Shown here one piece after another: positions 56,201 through 64,000 of a stretch of DNA of 64,000 bases. Position numbers and translations under genes: made by a program. Positions within the stretch are counted from its first letter, which is position 1. Each line of letters begins with the position of its first letter. This DNA is from Belliella calami. Its GTDB lineage: Bacteria; Bacteroidota; Bacteroidia; Cytophagales; Cyclobacteriaceae. Location: NCBI RefSeq assembly GCF_022549695.1, contig NZ_JAKZGS010000001.1, positions 449,815 through 513,814 on the forward strand, given 5' to 3'. Below the pieces are notes generated by a model. It was given only the letters and a program-made list of their open reading frames with translations, searched no databases and was not told the DNA's origin.

Positions 56201-58701
56201 GTAGCTACTTTCTAAATGATACCAAGATCGAAGATGTCTTACCTTCTATAAAACCTACTTTATTTGTTTCGCATGAATATGGTAAGCATAATCTGAATAA
56301 CTGGGCAGATTTTTTTAGAAATATTGGTGTTCGAAGTTTTACTGAGGAAAAGGAAATTGTAGAGTTTAAAATTAAAGGTTTTCTTAGCTATCAACACCTC
56401 TTTGAAGATGAAATTCTCCACCTTGAGATTGTAAAAGAAATATTTGGTATCTATGAAAAGTCGGAATTAAGCGCAGATCAACTGAATAGCCTTAGATCAC
56501 TGAGGTTAAAAAGTCAATTGGGAGTATTGGTACCGGCTGAGGATTTGTACCTGAGTAAAGAATATGGAGCCCGATTTGATCTTAGTGAGGTTCTTGAGGA
56601 TCCTTTTTTGCTTTCCGAGATGATATCTTCTTGTTATAAAAGTATCAATGAGGAAATCGGAGCATTTTTGAAAAAAATAGGTATTTCTGATGGAATCAAA
56701 TTTATTGAAAAGGAAAGAATAAGTGCTTCTGAAGCTCCAAAGGATTTAATTTCAGAATTGAAATCAGCTAATCAATTGGTTAATACAATGTCTAATGTCA
56801 ATGGAGATGATCATTATATTAAACCTTGGATTAGTCTTGGGAAAATAGAGCACATTACCTCAAATAGATTTGCGAAAGCCTTTTGGCAGTCTATCTTAGA
56901 AAACAATAATTTTCAAAAGCTCTTGGGTACCAATGCTGTTTATTATTGGCAATTAGCAGGAAGAGAAAATACTATTAAAATAATAAATTATCTTTTTTTA
57001 AAGATTCTTGCTTCTCCAAGTATTCCAACTAAAGGTGGTTCAATGGAATATCCAAGCAAGCTTTACAGCTTGAAATACAAGGATATTATTCCAAATCAAT
57101 GCTTAATACCTGCTTTTGATTTTAGTCAGATCAGGATAGAAGACAGGACACTTGAAGAGCTTTTGGGAATTAGACGAGAGCTGGACTTGAACGCCTGTCT
57201 TGAAATAATTAAAACTAAACCGTCATTACATTATTTGAAAGAACATCAAATTTGGAAGAATTTCATAAAATATATTAAAGAGGAGGATCGCCTTTTAACA
57301 GAGGAAGAGAAAGTGAAATTTATGGAGTTCGTAAATTCTGGATTTCTGCCTAATCAAAGGGGAGAATGGAAAGCTATCGACAGCCTTTTTGTAGTAGATC
57401 CAAATATTGACACAGGCATTACAAAGGATTCTAGTTTAATCCATGATGATTTGAAAAAAATGGCTGATAAATTTAGAATTAAAGTTCTTTCATCTGAAGA
57501 CTTCAAACCTGAATTTAAAGACCCAATCAATGAAGGGTTTAAGGATAGACTTCTTTCGAGGTTGAAATATATCAGCTTGTTAGAATCACCATATAATGTA
57601 GAAGAAAAGATCCAACAGTTACAAGTTTTGGTAAATCCATTGACTTTTTTTAAAACAAAAAAAATAGAATTAGCATGTTATAAAACTACGCCTCCAATAG
57701 TTAATACTGAGAAACAGTTTCTCCATTTGGATAATAAGGTTTATTATTTGAGACATTGGCAAAGTGTTAATGCTATTGAACTTTTTGAGTTTCTGGGAGG
57801 CTTGCTAAATCTTAAAAAGGTAAATAGGAAAACATTAATTGATTTATTAATACTTTCAGAAGACGACGTGCTTGATCTACTTGAGGAAAAGGGTATTAGC
57901 TATCCTTCAGAATGGAAGAAAGATAAAATAGACGAGTTAAAGGATAAAACCCGTTCTCTTGTGTCCAAAGAGTACAAGGAAGAATTAATAAATGGAGTTA
58001 AGGAACCCACTTCAAATTATGAAAAAGGGCCTGATAATAAACCCGATGGTAATTTATCTAAGAGTCATGTAAATAAGGTTGGAATATCTGACACCGAAAA
58101 GGATGATTATGAAGTTTCTTATTCCCAAGAAGAAGAGGAGGCTATTATGAGAGTCTTTGGAGATAATGCACCGAAAGATTTTAGGAAAGATGTCAATCTT
58201 GCAGCCATGATCAAGGGGTTGTCTTATCTTCATTTTAATGGTTACGATATAACTGAAGCAGAACAGAATTTGGTTGAATCACATCATTTCTCTCAACTAT
58301 TTCCAGTATTTAAAGACGGAAATGCCTACAAAGTTAAATGCCGCTCTGCAGCTAAAGGACTGTTGTATTTGAAAGCTTCCACTTGGAAAGAATTGGAACA
58401 TCCAGATACATTTCTTTATGCTTGGATGGGTCCAGGTTTCTCAGATGCTAAGTTCTGCAAATCAAGGGAAGAAGTTATCGATGATATAAAAGCAGATTAT
58501 CAAGTTCTAAGAATTGAAGCCAAGCCTTCTGTTTCGGTACTTGATAGTTTTATGGATGGTACCATTGATCCTCAAGAGATAATGTTGATAGTAAGAACAA
58601 AATTTAAAGAAGAATATCGTGGTATATTTGAAAATATCCGAAAAAAGGAAAAAACTGATAGTATAGAGAAATTAAATATTGGAAATGAAGATGAAGATTA
58701 A
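53284..58701 (+). CDS. Sacsin-like GHKL ATPase (HSP90-type N-terminal domain), defence-associated
   Basis: 1805 residues. After an N-terminal small domain (about 1-100) the GHKL fold has the N-box IFELLQNADDYPDSG (about 150-164), VTHNGLPFSAGNV (G1, His for the usual Asp) and KTGYKGIGFKSIFKLSN (G2). About 1,200 residues of helical repeat-like sequence follow, with no motif. The C-terminus (about 1640-1805) has a basic NO VEIN/DUF3883-like end with KVKCRSAAKGLLYLKAS. Such sacsin/NO-VEIN-like ATPases of unknown target occur in defence islands with helicases and DUF3883 proteins. There is no membrane segment. It overlaps the following helicase gene by about 17 bases. Confidence 0.8.
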   Translation: MKSQKEVIEFLKEFWEVKSLKFQAQFAINQVNGQGYFYDLRHPVSRDLILHPITKSKITLGIPKGTQFDEGTFYWVNLNVPKDHIRIQKKDEFYFQADVNFSPPREVDITAEQLIYQISGDYYSAKGKARSALTGLVRRISSDVNRKPETFIFELLQNADDYPDSGKNKVNVRFQLKGEYIIVTHNGLPFSAGNVNAICDADSGNKQFDIDKTGYKGIGFKSIFKLSNYVIVHSGDYSFRFDEDFHRQKGVDTVWQLIPIWTSISEMPIEVQNNAFTSPNVAFCIKLKKGKVTFEEIESIFENVFADERLLLFLRNVKSISFSGVKSEFTANISESKWEISRFFKIEVNEDVRRRLDNLIAIEDERIPEKYKNIQSSLLKFATRKILGAPEITENTRVYAYLPTDINLGFPFLMNGDFIPDGSRNNIHSELEWNQYLFEEAGKQFINWLNDLFGNHKTTEFLKLIPDFSKLIQNIQERDKILFLEKFQSGFEEMLPQVAFLPDLDGNPQKIGDLTIDISGLMELLGEADFRSFLSINKPILDAEFAESKSLTRLFKTYQSDNIIQEDAIYHLLSKTEFLAWLADIDNSLSFLKFLNERKLLNDYVDQKIFLDQSGDLKAAKEIYFDLGKDTSLLEWLSVSRLHEKLTSLEFLKPLLKQYQPVSFIKEEILLSAEAKMVAAIFENNKKLLLLLLKYHDQLNEKDFIGEGGFKGFPSFDRNTNLIPSFSQYPIFLGDEELIQLVDSSAFPSGLVKILNPALYFDSTINAEKLWTKLGVYEWNESIYLRFVNYLFEKSAALHTHFEDMIIDEKSYYGNTLLWSLVDKAYLKVPQETQKEFIQNASSLPVIAKGGKIKSLKECYLSSGYTNSDALEKLQNSYPDAKIEFVSDGYLAYEYKKDWGKVFRLFKVKTDSKDFIKEYIIPKIKQAEEDDYLTFTQLLFENRDKFKEEIQQIEWKVMVLSGKFVKASEAILGSYFLNDTKIEDVLPSIKPTLFVSHEYGKHNLNNWADFFRNIGVRSFTEEKEIVEFKIKGFLSYQHLFEDEILHLEIVKEIFGIYEKSELSADQLNSLRSLRLKSQLGVLVPAEDLYLSKEYGARFDLSEVLEDPFLLSEMISSCYKSINEEIGAFLKKIGISDGIKFIEKERISASEAPKDLISELKSANQLVNTMSNVNGDDHYIKPWISLGKIEHITSNRFAKAFWQSILENNNFQKLLGTNAVYYWQLAGRENTIKIINYLFLKILASPSIPTKGGSMEYPSKLYSLKYKDIIPNQCLIPAFDFSQIRIEDRTLEELLGIRRELDLNACLEIIKTKPSLHYLKEHQIWKNFIKYIKEEDRLLTEEEKVKFMEFVNSGFLPNQRGEWKAIDSLFVVDPNIDTGITKDSSLIHDDLKKMADKFRIKVLSSEDFKPEFKDPINEGFKDRLLSRLKYISLLESPYNVEEKIQQLQVLVNPLTFFKTKKIELACYKTTPPIVNTEKQFLHLDNKVYYLRHWQSVNAIELFEFLGGLLNLKKVNRKTLIDLLILSEDDVLDLLEEKGISYPSEWKKDKIDELKDKTRSLVSKEYKEELINGVKEPTSNYEKGPDNKPDGNLSKSHVNKVGISDTEKDDYEVSYSQEEEEAIMRVFGDNAPKDFRKDVNLAAMIKGLSYLHFNGYDITEAEQNLVESHHFSQLFPVFKDGNAYKVKCRSAAKGLLYLKASTWKELEHPDTFLYAWMGPGFSDAKFCKSREEVIDDIKADYQVLRIEAKPSVSVLDSFMDGTIDPQEIMLIVRTKFKEEYRGIFENIRKKEKTDSIEKLNIGNEDED

Positions 58702-60475
58702 TCAGAATAATTTCCCTAACGACGCTCATCAGGAATTTTACAGATGGCAAATAGAACTTCAAGAAGAAGAATGGAAGAGGTATGCCAATTCACGAATGAA
58801 AATTCTGATGGAGGAGGGTAAATTATTTCTTGGAAGAATTTGGGGAACAACAGCAGAAGGAAATGTAGTCTTAAGGTATAAAAGCGATTCAGTACCAAGG
58901 ATAAAACAAGAGTATGAATTGTGTTTTGTGGGACCAGATGCACCGAACTCCTTGTCTGATTGGGGGTTCACTTACAGTACCTTCAGGAGCTCAGAGAAAC
59001 CGAGGCTTTCTTCAATTAATACAGCGGTAAAAACAGTTGGGTTTTTAAAATCTGATGATGAAAAATGGACGTATGTATTAGTTTCTAATTTTGATTTAGC
59101 ACTTTTAAGTGATGTAAAAGAAAAATATTTAAATCAAAAAGTTCATCCCAGAATTGTTCTTGCGGCTCCAGATCCACCATTAGATTATCTTAATAACCTT
59201 TTAACATTTGTAACCAATTTTCCAGGTAATGAGACTTTAAATGTAAACATCAGAAAAGGTGAAAAAACTTGGAAACCGGTGAATCTCGACAACTCAAAGG
59301 ATATATCATCAGATATTATTGATTTGCTTGATTCAAACGATCAGGTGATTATTCAAGGCCCCCCAGGCACTGGCAAATCCTATTTAGCTGCTCAAGTTTG
59401 CGATCATTATTTAAACAACAAGAACTCGGTTTGTTTGACCGCCTTAACAAATAATGCGCTTAAGGAGATTGCCCAGCAGCCAGGTTTACAAATGGCTCTT
59501 GAGAAAGGGGTGGTCTACAAGACTAACCTATCTTCAGATGAAAAAAGGAAGGTTCCAGCCCTGAAGTCCATTGCCTCTATTACTCCAATACAAGGAGAAC
59601 TACTCTTGTCAACTTATTATCAGCTTTCGAAGAAAATTTTTGAACTGATACAAGAAGGTAAAAGATACGACTTACTTATAATAGAAGAAGCATCACAAGC
59701 ATTTCTTGCAACAATTGCTATGTTCAAGGAGCTTGCCATTAAAGTCTTAATTATTGGAGATCACAAACAGTTACCTCCAATGGTTTTGAAAAGAGAAATA
59801 GCAAATGAAATCCATGAAAGTGTTGATAAGATCATTGACGGGCTAAAAACCTTTGCTTTTAATCAAGATGGGCTTTCTTATAGACTGACAAAATCCAGAC
59901 GATTATCGAAATCCTCTGTAAAGTTAACTGGAATTTATTATGATAATTCTTTAGAGAGTATTTCAGACTTTCAAGATAACAAAAATCTCAATACTATTTA
60001 TAATGCTCTTTTTACTAATGAAGGTGGAGTATCTATTGCGAAAATACCAATTGCAATCAAAATTAGAAGCCAAATAGATATCAATTTGATCGTTGCTAAA
60101 ATTGGAGCCGATTTAGTGAATTTGAATAAAAATATTGAAGTTGCTTTGTTGACACCTTATGTAGACTATGAAAAAAGCATTTACTACCATTTTAGTAAGC
60201 TGTCAAATAAATTTAAAAGAACAACGATCAGCACCATCCACAGAGTTCAAGGAATTACGGTGGATTATACCATACTTTACCTTCCATTAAAAAATGCAGG
60301 AGGATTTGATCTGAATGATAATCTTTTCAATGTTGCTACAAGTAGAGCAAAAAAGGGGACATTGATTATCACCTCTGAAGAGATTGATTTTATAAGTTCG
60401 AAGTCAGTGGAAACATCCTTATTTTTAGATAAGGTTGAAAATAAGACAGAAGAATTTAAGAAGCTATGTTTGTAA
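58685..60475 (+). CDS. SF1 DNA/RNA helicase (Dna2/Upf1-like)
   Basis: 596 residues from the ATG at 58685; a TTG two codons earlier and an ATG at 58691 are alternatives. The N-terminal 200 residues are a beta-rich accessory domain. The motor has Walker A IQGPPGTGKSYLAAQ (about 224-238), Walker B LLIIEEASQAFL, motif III IGDHKQLPPMV, and in the C-lobe TISTIHRVQGITVDYTILY and FNVATSRAKKGTLI with the Arg finger. This is UvrD/Dna2/NAM7-type SF1B order, but shorter than most. It overlaps the GHKL gene end, so the two are translated in series and probably act together. Direction and substrate are unknown. Confidence 0.88.
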   Translation: MKMKINQNNFPNDAHQEFYRWQIELQEEEWKRYANSRMKILMEEGKLFLGRIWGTTAEGNVVLRYKSDSVPRIKQEYELCFVGPDAPNSLSDWGFTYSTFRSSEKPRLSSINTAVKTVGFLKSDDEKWTYVLVSNFDLALLSDVKEKYLNQKVHPRIVLAAPDPPLDYLNNLLTFVTNFPGNETLNVNIRKGEKTWKPVNLDNSKDISSDIIDLLDSNDQVIIQGPPGTGKSYLAAQVCDHYLNNKNSVCLTALTNNALKEIAQQPGLQMALEKGVVYKTNLSSDEKRKVPALKSIASITPIQGELLLSTYYQLSKKIFELIQEGKRYDLLIIEEASQAFLATIAMFKELAIKVLIIGDHKQLPPMVLKREIANEIHESVDKIIDGLKTFAFNQDGLSYRLTKSRRLSKSSVKLTGIYYDNSLESISDFQDNKNLNTIYNALFTNEGGVSIAKIPIAIKIRSQIDINLIVAKIGADLVNLNKNIEVALLTPYVDYEKSIYYHFSKLSNKFKRTTISTIHRVQGITVDYTILYLPLKNAGGFDLNDNLFNVATSRAKKGTLIITSEEIDFISSKSVETSLFLDKVENKTEEFKKLCL

Positions 60476-60631
60476 ACACACAAAAAGAAAGAGCCTTAAT
60501 ACAGATATCATTTATACTTAATAACCAAATCAATAAATTAGTCTGGGAAATAGAATTGAAAAAAATAAGTCCAATAAGTAAGATCCATCATTTTTAAAAT
60601 TAATCAAAATCAAAAAAAGTAATCATCAAGA

Positions 60632-63600
60632 ATGCTAAGTTTACAACAAGCCATTGAGATCAAGGAGTCAATTTTAGCCTATCTAAAGGCTACATTTACT
60701 TTTCAAGACAAGAAAGTACATAAAGCATTCTATGACTTTATTACCCACCCTGTAGATGGCATGTTTAAGGGACCCTATCTTTCACTTCGGTTACCTTTTG
60801 TCAAAGCTAATCAAGAAGAGATAGAGAATGTGCCTTTGACGATCAAGCCTGACTGGCCACCTTATGATCATCAAGTAAAAGCATGGCATAGATTAAGTAC
60901 AAGGGATAAAAAACCTGAACCCACATTGATTACTACTGGAACAGGTTCGGGCAAAACAGAGTCTTTTTTGTTTCCAGTATTGGATTATTGCTACCAACAG
61001 AAGCATCGTTTTGGTATTAAGGTGATCATTCTCTATCCAATGAATGCTTTGGCAACGGATCAGGCAGAACGTTTGGCTGATGCTATTTTTGGAGACCCAA
61101 GACTGAAGGGAAGTATCACAGCAGGACTTTTTATTGGAGAAGGGAAAGGCAATAAGAACTTCCCTACTACGATGGGTCCAAAAAATATTATCGAGAACCG
61201 TGAGACTATTCTTGGTTCACCTCCTGATATCTTATTGACCAATTTCAAGATGTTGGATTACGCTTTGATGAAGGCTAATTATCACGATCTCTGGGCAGGG
61301 AATCTTCAGGACATAGACTTACTTCAGTTTCTTGTTTTAGATGAACTACACACCTATGATGGGGCACAGGGGACTGATGTTGCCAACCTGATCAGAAGAC
61401 TGAAGTTAAAGATTAATCTACCAAAAAATCATCTTTGTCCTGTGGGTACATCAGCCACAATAGGTTCAGGTCTTGAGGCCCCACAGCTTTTGGCAGAATA
61501 TGCTTCCAAAGTTTTTGGAGAAAAAATTGAAAGTGATTGTGTGGTTTCGGAAAAAAGACAAAAAATTGAAGATTTTTTTGAAACAGGAGATGGCTTAAGA
61601 GACCAAAATCCAAGCATCAAAGCACTCAAGGAAAGCAGTCCGTCAGCAGATGAACCTTTTGAGGTTTTCGTGCAAAAGCAGCTTCAAATTTGGGGATTGT
61701 CCGAAGAAAATTTATCCCATCAATTACGCGAACTCCGTATTGTAAGAGACTTGGTGGAAGTACTGAATGAAAGGGAGGGCATTTTTACGCTTGACCAGTT
61801 GGCTAAAATGCTGTCAAATAAAAATGTAAACTTCAGAGACACTTATCCTCAATGGAGTGAGTCACTAAAGTTTAGTCCCAAAGAAGCAATGATTCAGTCA
61901 CTTTTTGCCATTATAACACAAGCCAAGGAATTGGATATATTGAGTGGAAAAATATCTCCATTTCTTTTTGCCCAGACTCAGCTTTGGATCCGAGAACTTA
62001 GTGGTTTGTTAAGAGCTGTGGAGACTAAGCCACGTTTTACTTGGAAAGATCATGTAAGCCCTGAAGAGAATACTTTGGCGATGCCTCCCTGGTTTTGCAG
62101 GGAGTGTGGAGCCTCAGGTTGGTTAGGAGTGAAGCATGATAATAAAGAGCGCTTTGAAAAGGATATCAATGATGTATATGGGAAGTTTTTTGAAAACCAT
62201 AAACATATCTACTTTTTCAATGAAACAGGAAGGTTCTCCAATGCAGATGCAGTAGCAGTTGGCTATGAACCTACGGATCACTTTAGAACCAATGTGAGCT
62301 CGGAAAATTTAGAATTTCACACTAAATACCAAGAGGGTAGAGTTGATATTTCTGCCTTCAGAAAACTCAACACCAATAAAAGGTCTGAGCATTATTGTCC
62401 TGAATGCAATACAAAAAACACTGTTGCTATCATAGGTACTCGTATCCCGACACTTAGTTCGATTGCGGTAAGTCAGACGCTTTCTACAGATCTTGATGGA
62501 CAAAATGAAAAACAAAGAAAAGTATTAGCGTTTACCAATGCAGTACAAGATGCAGCACATCAAGCAAGTTTTGTAGAAGCAAGAAACTACCGCTTCACAT
62601 TTAGATCATCACTTCAAAAAGTCATCAATCAACAGGAGGGAGCAGTTAATTTATCTCAGCTCGCAGATAACTTTATTAAGTACTGGAAATCAAATTCGGA
62701 TGAAAGTGGTGTTAATTCATTAGATGCATTTTATTACAGATTCTTTCCTACCGATTATTTGGGAAAATCTTCACCACGGGATTATGTTGATCATGGTAAA
62801 TATTCTCAGGTATTTCAAAAAGAATTTGACCATAGAGTAAGGTGGGAAATATATGCTGAATTTGGTTATAATTCTTTAATTGGACGAACACTCGAAAAAA
62901 CGGGTTCATCAGGTGTGTTTTTTGATAAGGAGGCACTTTCCAAAGTTTGGGAAAGGGTTAAACCTTGGTTGGTCGATAATGAAGTGTCACAATCAATTCA
63001 GGAAGAAGATTTTAATAAGTTCCTTGCCTTGCTTTTACATCGAATACGAAGTAGAGGAGGAATCAATCATGTGTTTTTTGATAAGTTTAGAGAAAAAAGC
63101 TTAAGTCTTTTCGATCTCAATTGGAATAAAGACAAGCGTCATTTTTTGAACAAAAGATTTCATCCAAGAAACCGTTTGCCAAAATTACTCACTTTTGAAA
63201 AAGAAACGAGAGGAATATTAGATAGCAGTTTTGCAACTACAAACAACTGGTTCCACAGCTATTTCAAGAAGTCATTTCAAATGACTGGTAATCACTCTGA
63301 TTTTCTAAATGAATTTTACACCCAGGTGATTTCTGCATTAGAGGATGTAGAAATCTTAGACAGAAAATCAGCCGGGAATCAAGTGAACTTTGCTATCAAA
63401 CCTGAAAGCTTGAGGGTGAGTAAGAACGTAAGAACTTTACGCTGTGATTCATGTGAACATGAAGTATATACAGCAGATGCTTACTTGGGGATTGAAGGCG
63501 GAAAATGTTTGATGTATAAGTGTTCCGGAACTTATGCCCAAATTGATACAGGAGAAGTGGTTGCTGAACCAAATTACTATCAATTAGTCTATAATAGGAA

Positions 63601-64000
63601 CAGGTCTCCAAGAATTTATGCTGCTGAGCACACAGGTCTTTTAGAACGTAAGCCAAGAGAGCTCCTTGAAAAAGACTTTAAAGAAAGGCCTAAGTTTAAT
63701 TCCAAAAATGTAATGGTTGCTACCAGTACCCTTGAAATGGGTATTGATATAGGTACGCTTAATACAGCAATAAATAATTCCATACCACCTCTACCATCCA
63801 ACTTTTTACAACGTGTAGGTCGAGCAGGACGTAAGTCAGGCTCAGCTTTATTGGTGAATTTTGCCCAAAGCAAATCGCATGATTTGTTTTATTACCAAGC
63901 GCCTTTGGATATGATGGCAGGAGAGGTGAATACACCTGGTTGTTATCTTGAAGCCAAAGAAATCTTAAAGAGACATTTCTTCGCATATTGTATAGATAGC
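60632..64000 (+). CDS. DruE/Lhr-like DEAD-box helicase, partial (runs off window)
   Basis: The frame from the ATG at 60632 is open for 1123 codons to the end of the window. N-terminal segment LQQAIEIKESILAYLKATFT; Walker A ITTGTGSGKTESF (about 105-117); ILYPMNALATDQAERLA (Ia); VLDELHTYDGAQGTDV (DExH, about 237); GTSATIG (III). The C-lobe has VMVATSTLEMGIDIG (about 1028-1042) and QRVGRAGRKSG (VI). Cys pairs at WFCRECG, YCPECN and RCDSCEHEV resemble zinc-binding sites. This matches the large Lhr/DUF1998 helicase group that includes Druantia DruE. The C-terminal part, where a DUF1998 domain would be, is missing. The 156-base gap upstream is AT-rich. Confidence 0.85.
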   Translation, partial: MLSLQQAIEIKESILAYLKATFTFQDKKVHKAFYDFITHPVDGMFKGPYLSLRLPFVKANQEEIENVPLTIKPDWPPYDHQVKAWHRLSTRDKKPEPTLITTGTGSGKTESFLFPVLDYCYQQKHRFGIKVIILYPMNALATDQAERLADAIFGDPRLKGSITAGLFIGEGKGNKNFPTTMGPKNIIENRETILGSPPDILLTNFKMLDYALMKANYHDLWAGNLQDIDLLQFLVLDELHTYDGAQGTDVANLIRRLKLKINLPKNHLCPVGTSATIGSGLEAPQLLAEYASKVFGEKIESDCVVSEKRQKIEDFFETGDGLRDQNPSIKALKESSPSADEPFEVFVQKQLQIWGLSEENLSHQLRELRIVRDLVEVLNEREGIFTLDQLAKMLSNKNVNFRDTYPQWSESLKFSPKEAMIQSLFAIITQAKELDILSGKISPFLFAQTQLWIRELSGLLRAVETKPRFTWKDHVSPEENTLAMPPWFCRECGASGWLGVKHDNKERFEKDINDVYGKFFENHKHIYFFNETGRFSNADAVAVGYEPTDHFRTNVSSENLEFHTKYQEGRVDISAFRKLNTNKRSEHYCPECNTKNTVAIIGTRIPTLSSIAVSQTLSTDLDGQNEKQRKVLAFTNAVQDAAHQASFVEARNYRFTFRSSLQKVINQQEGAVNLSQLADNFIKYWKSNSDESGVNSLDAFYYRFFPTDYLGKSSPRDYVDHGKYSQVFQKEFDHRVRWEIYAEFGYNSLIGRTLEKTGSSGVFFDKEALSKVWERVKPWLVDNEVSQSIQEEDFNKFLALLLHRIRSRGGINHVFFDKFREKSLSLFDLNWNKDKRHFLNKRFHPRNRLPKLLTFEKETRGILDSSFATTNNWFHSYFKKSFQMTGNHSDFLNEFYTQVISALEDVEILDRKSAGNQVNFAIKPESLRVSKNVRTLRCDSCEHEVYTADAYLGIEGGKCLMYKCSGTYAQIDTGEVVAEPNYYQLVYNRNRSPRIYAAEHTGLLERKPRELLEKDFKERPKFNSKNVMVATSTLEMGIDIGTLNTAINNSIPPLPSNFLQRVGRAGRKSGSALLVNFAQSKSHDLFYYQAPLDMMAGEVNTPGCYLEAKEILKRHFFAYCIDS

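Noticed and set aside
42954-64000. Calling the locus a canonical class 1 DISARM system
   Set aside because: Only the DrmD-like helicase and methyltransferase fit. No DrmA, DrmB or DrmC is seen, while Fic, sacsin-like ATPase, SF1 and DruE-like helicases are extra.
1-64000. tRNA or rRNA genes as insertion sites for the island
   Set aside because: No T-loop GGTTCRANTCC with matching acceptor stem and no rRNA-like stretch was found in either strand by eye.

Overview
The window reads as a chromosome segment of a Bacteroidota bacterium, most likely a Cytophagales/Cyclobacteriaceae-type organism (Algoriphagus, Belliella or Echinicola-like). The grounds are low GC, signal peptides ending in (N)AQ, PorV/PorQ-type and single-POTRA outer-membrane proteins, DUF4412 and lipocalin-like secreted proteins, an ECF sigma/membrane-TPR/CHAT gene set, few Shine-Dalgarno sites, and an lgt-yidD arrangement usual in this phylum. 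No tRNA, rRNA or CRISPR array was seen.

Region 1 (1-21.1 kb) is ordinary envelope and secretion territory. It holds the lgt 3' end and yidD, then a BamA/TamA-like barrel, a PorV-like protein, a helix-hairpin-helix/beta-barrel fusion and a secreted metzincin. These are followed by a run of leftward genes for small secreted proteins, lipoproteins and beta-barrels. A divergent promoter region with a perfect 10-bp inverted repeat separates that run from an ECF sigma factor, a one-pass TPR/anti-sigma-like protein and a 1022-residue TPR-CHAT protease-like protein.

Region 2 (21.4-34 kb) is a scar-rich accessory zone. It contains an IS21 end with a broken istA, a 1746-residue kinase with 11 PAS domains and one GAF domain plus its response regulator, a broken second regulator, and an HxlR/SDR/NTF2 set. 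It also contains gene fragments, a trypsin-like protease and a two-gene RusA-like/PD-(D/E)XK-like pair. Two related hairpin elements (29.9 and 32.8 kb), each directly behind a stop codon, share an inner hairpin while their outer stems differ in sequence but still pair. A third repeat family (CACCACCTTCG core) occurs at 21.84 and 31.6 kb. Together they suggest cassette-type or attC-like insertion.

Region 3 (34.1-64 kb) is a defence island. After an IS1595-family element comes a complete type I Zorya operon, zorA-zorB-zorC-zorD. Then comes a co-directional locus that matches no single named system as far as I can tell: a DISARM DrmD-like SNF2 helicase, a DUF3883 protein, a Fic protein, a 1646-residue adenine-type DNA methyltransferase, a sacsin-like GHKL ATPase of 1805 residues, an SF1 helicase and a DruE/Lhr-like DEAD helicase cut by the window end. 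A five-copy 11-bp operator-like array sits just before fic, and the methyltransferase gene has an AT-rich central block inside more GC-rich flanks, which looks like an exchanged specificity region.

This last locus is my best candidate for an undescribed system. Its parts imply DNA modification by the methyltransferase, and sensing or remodelling of unmodified DNA by three helicases and a GHKL ATPase. The DUF3883 protein could recognise or cut DNA, and the Fic protein could control expression through the operator array.
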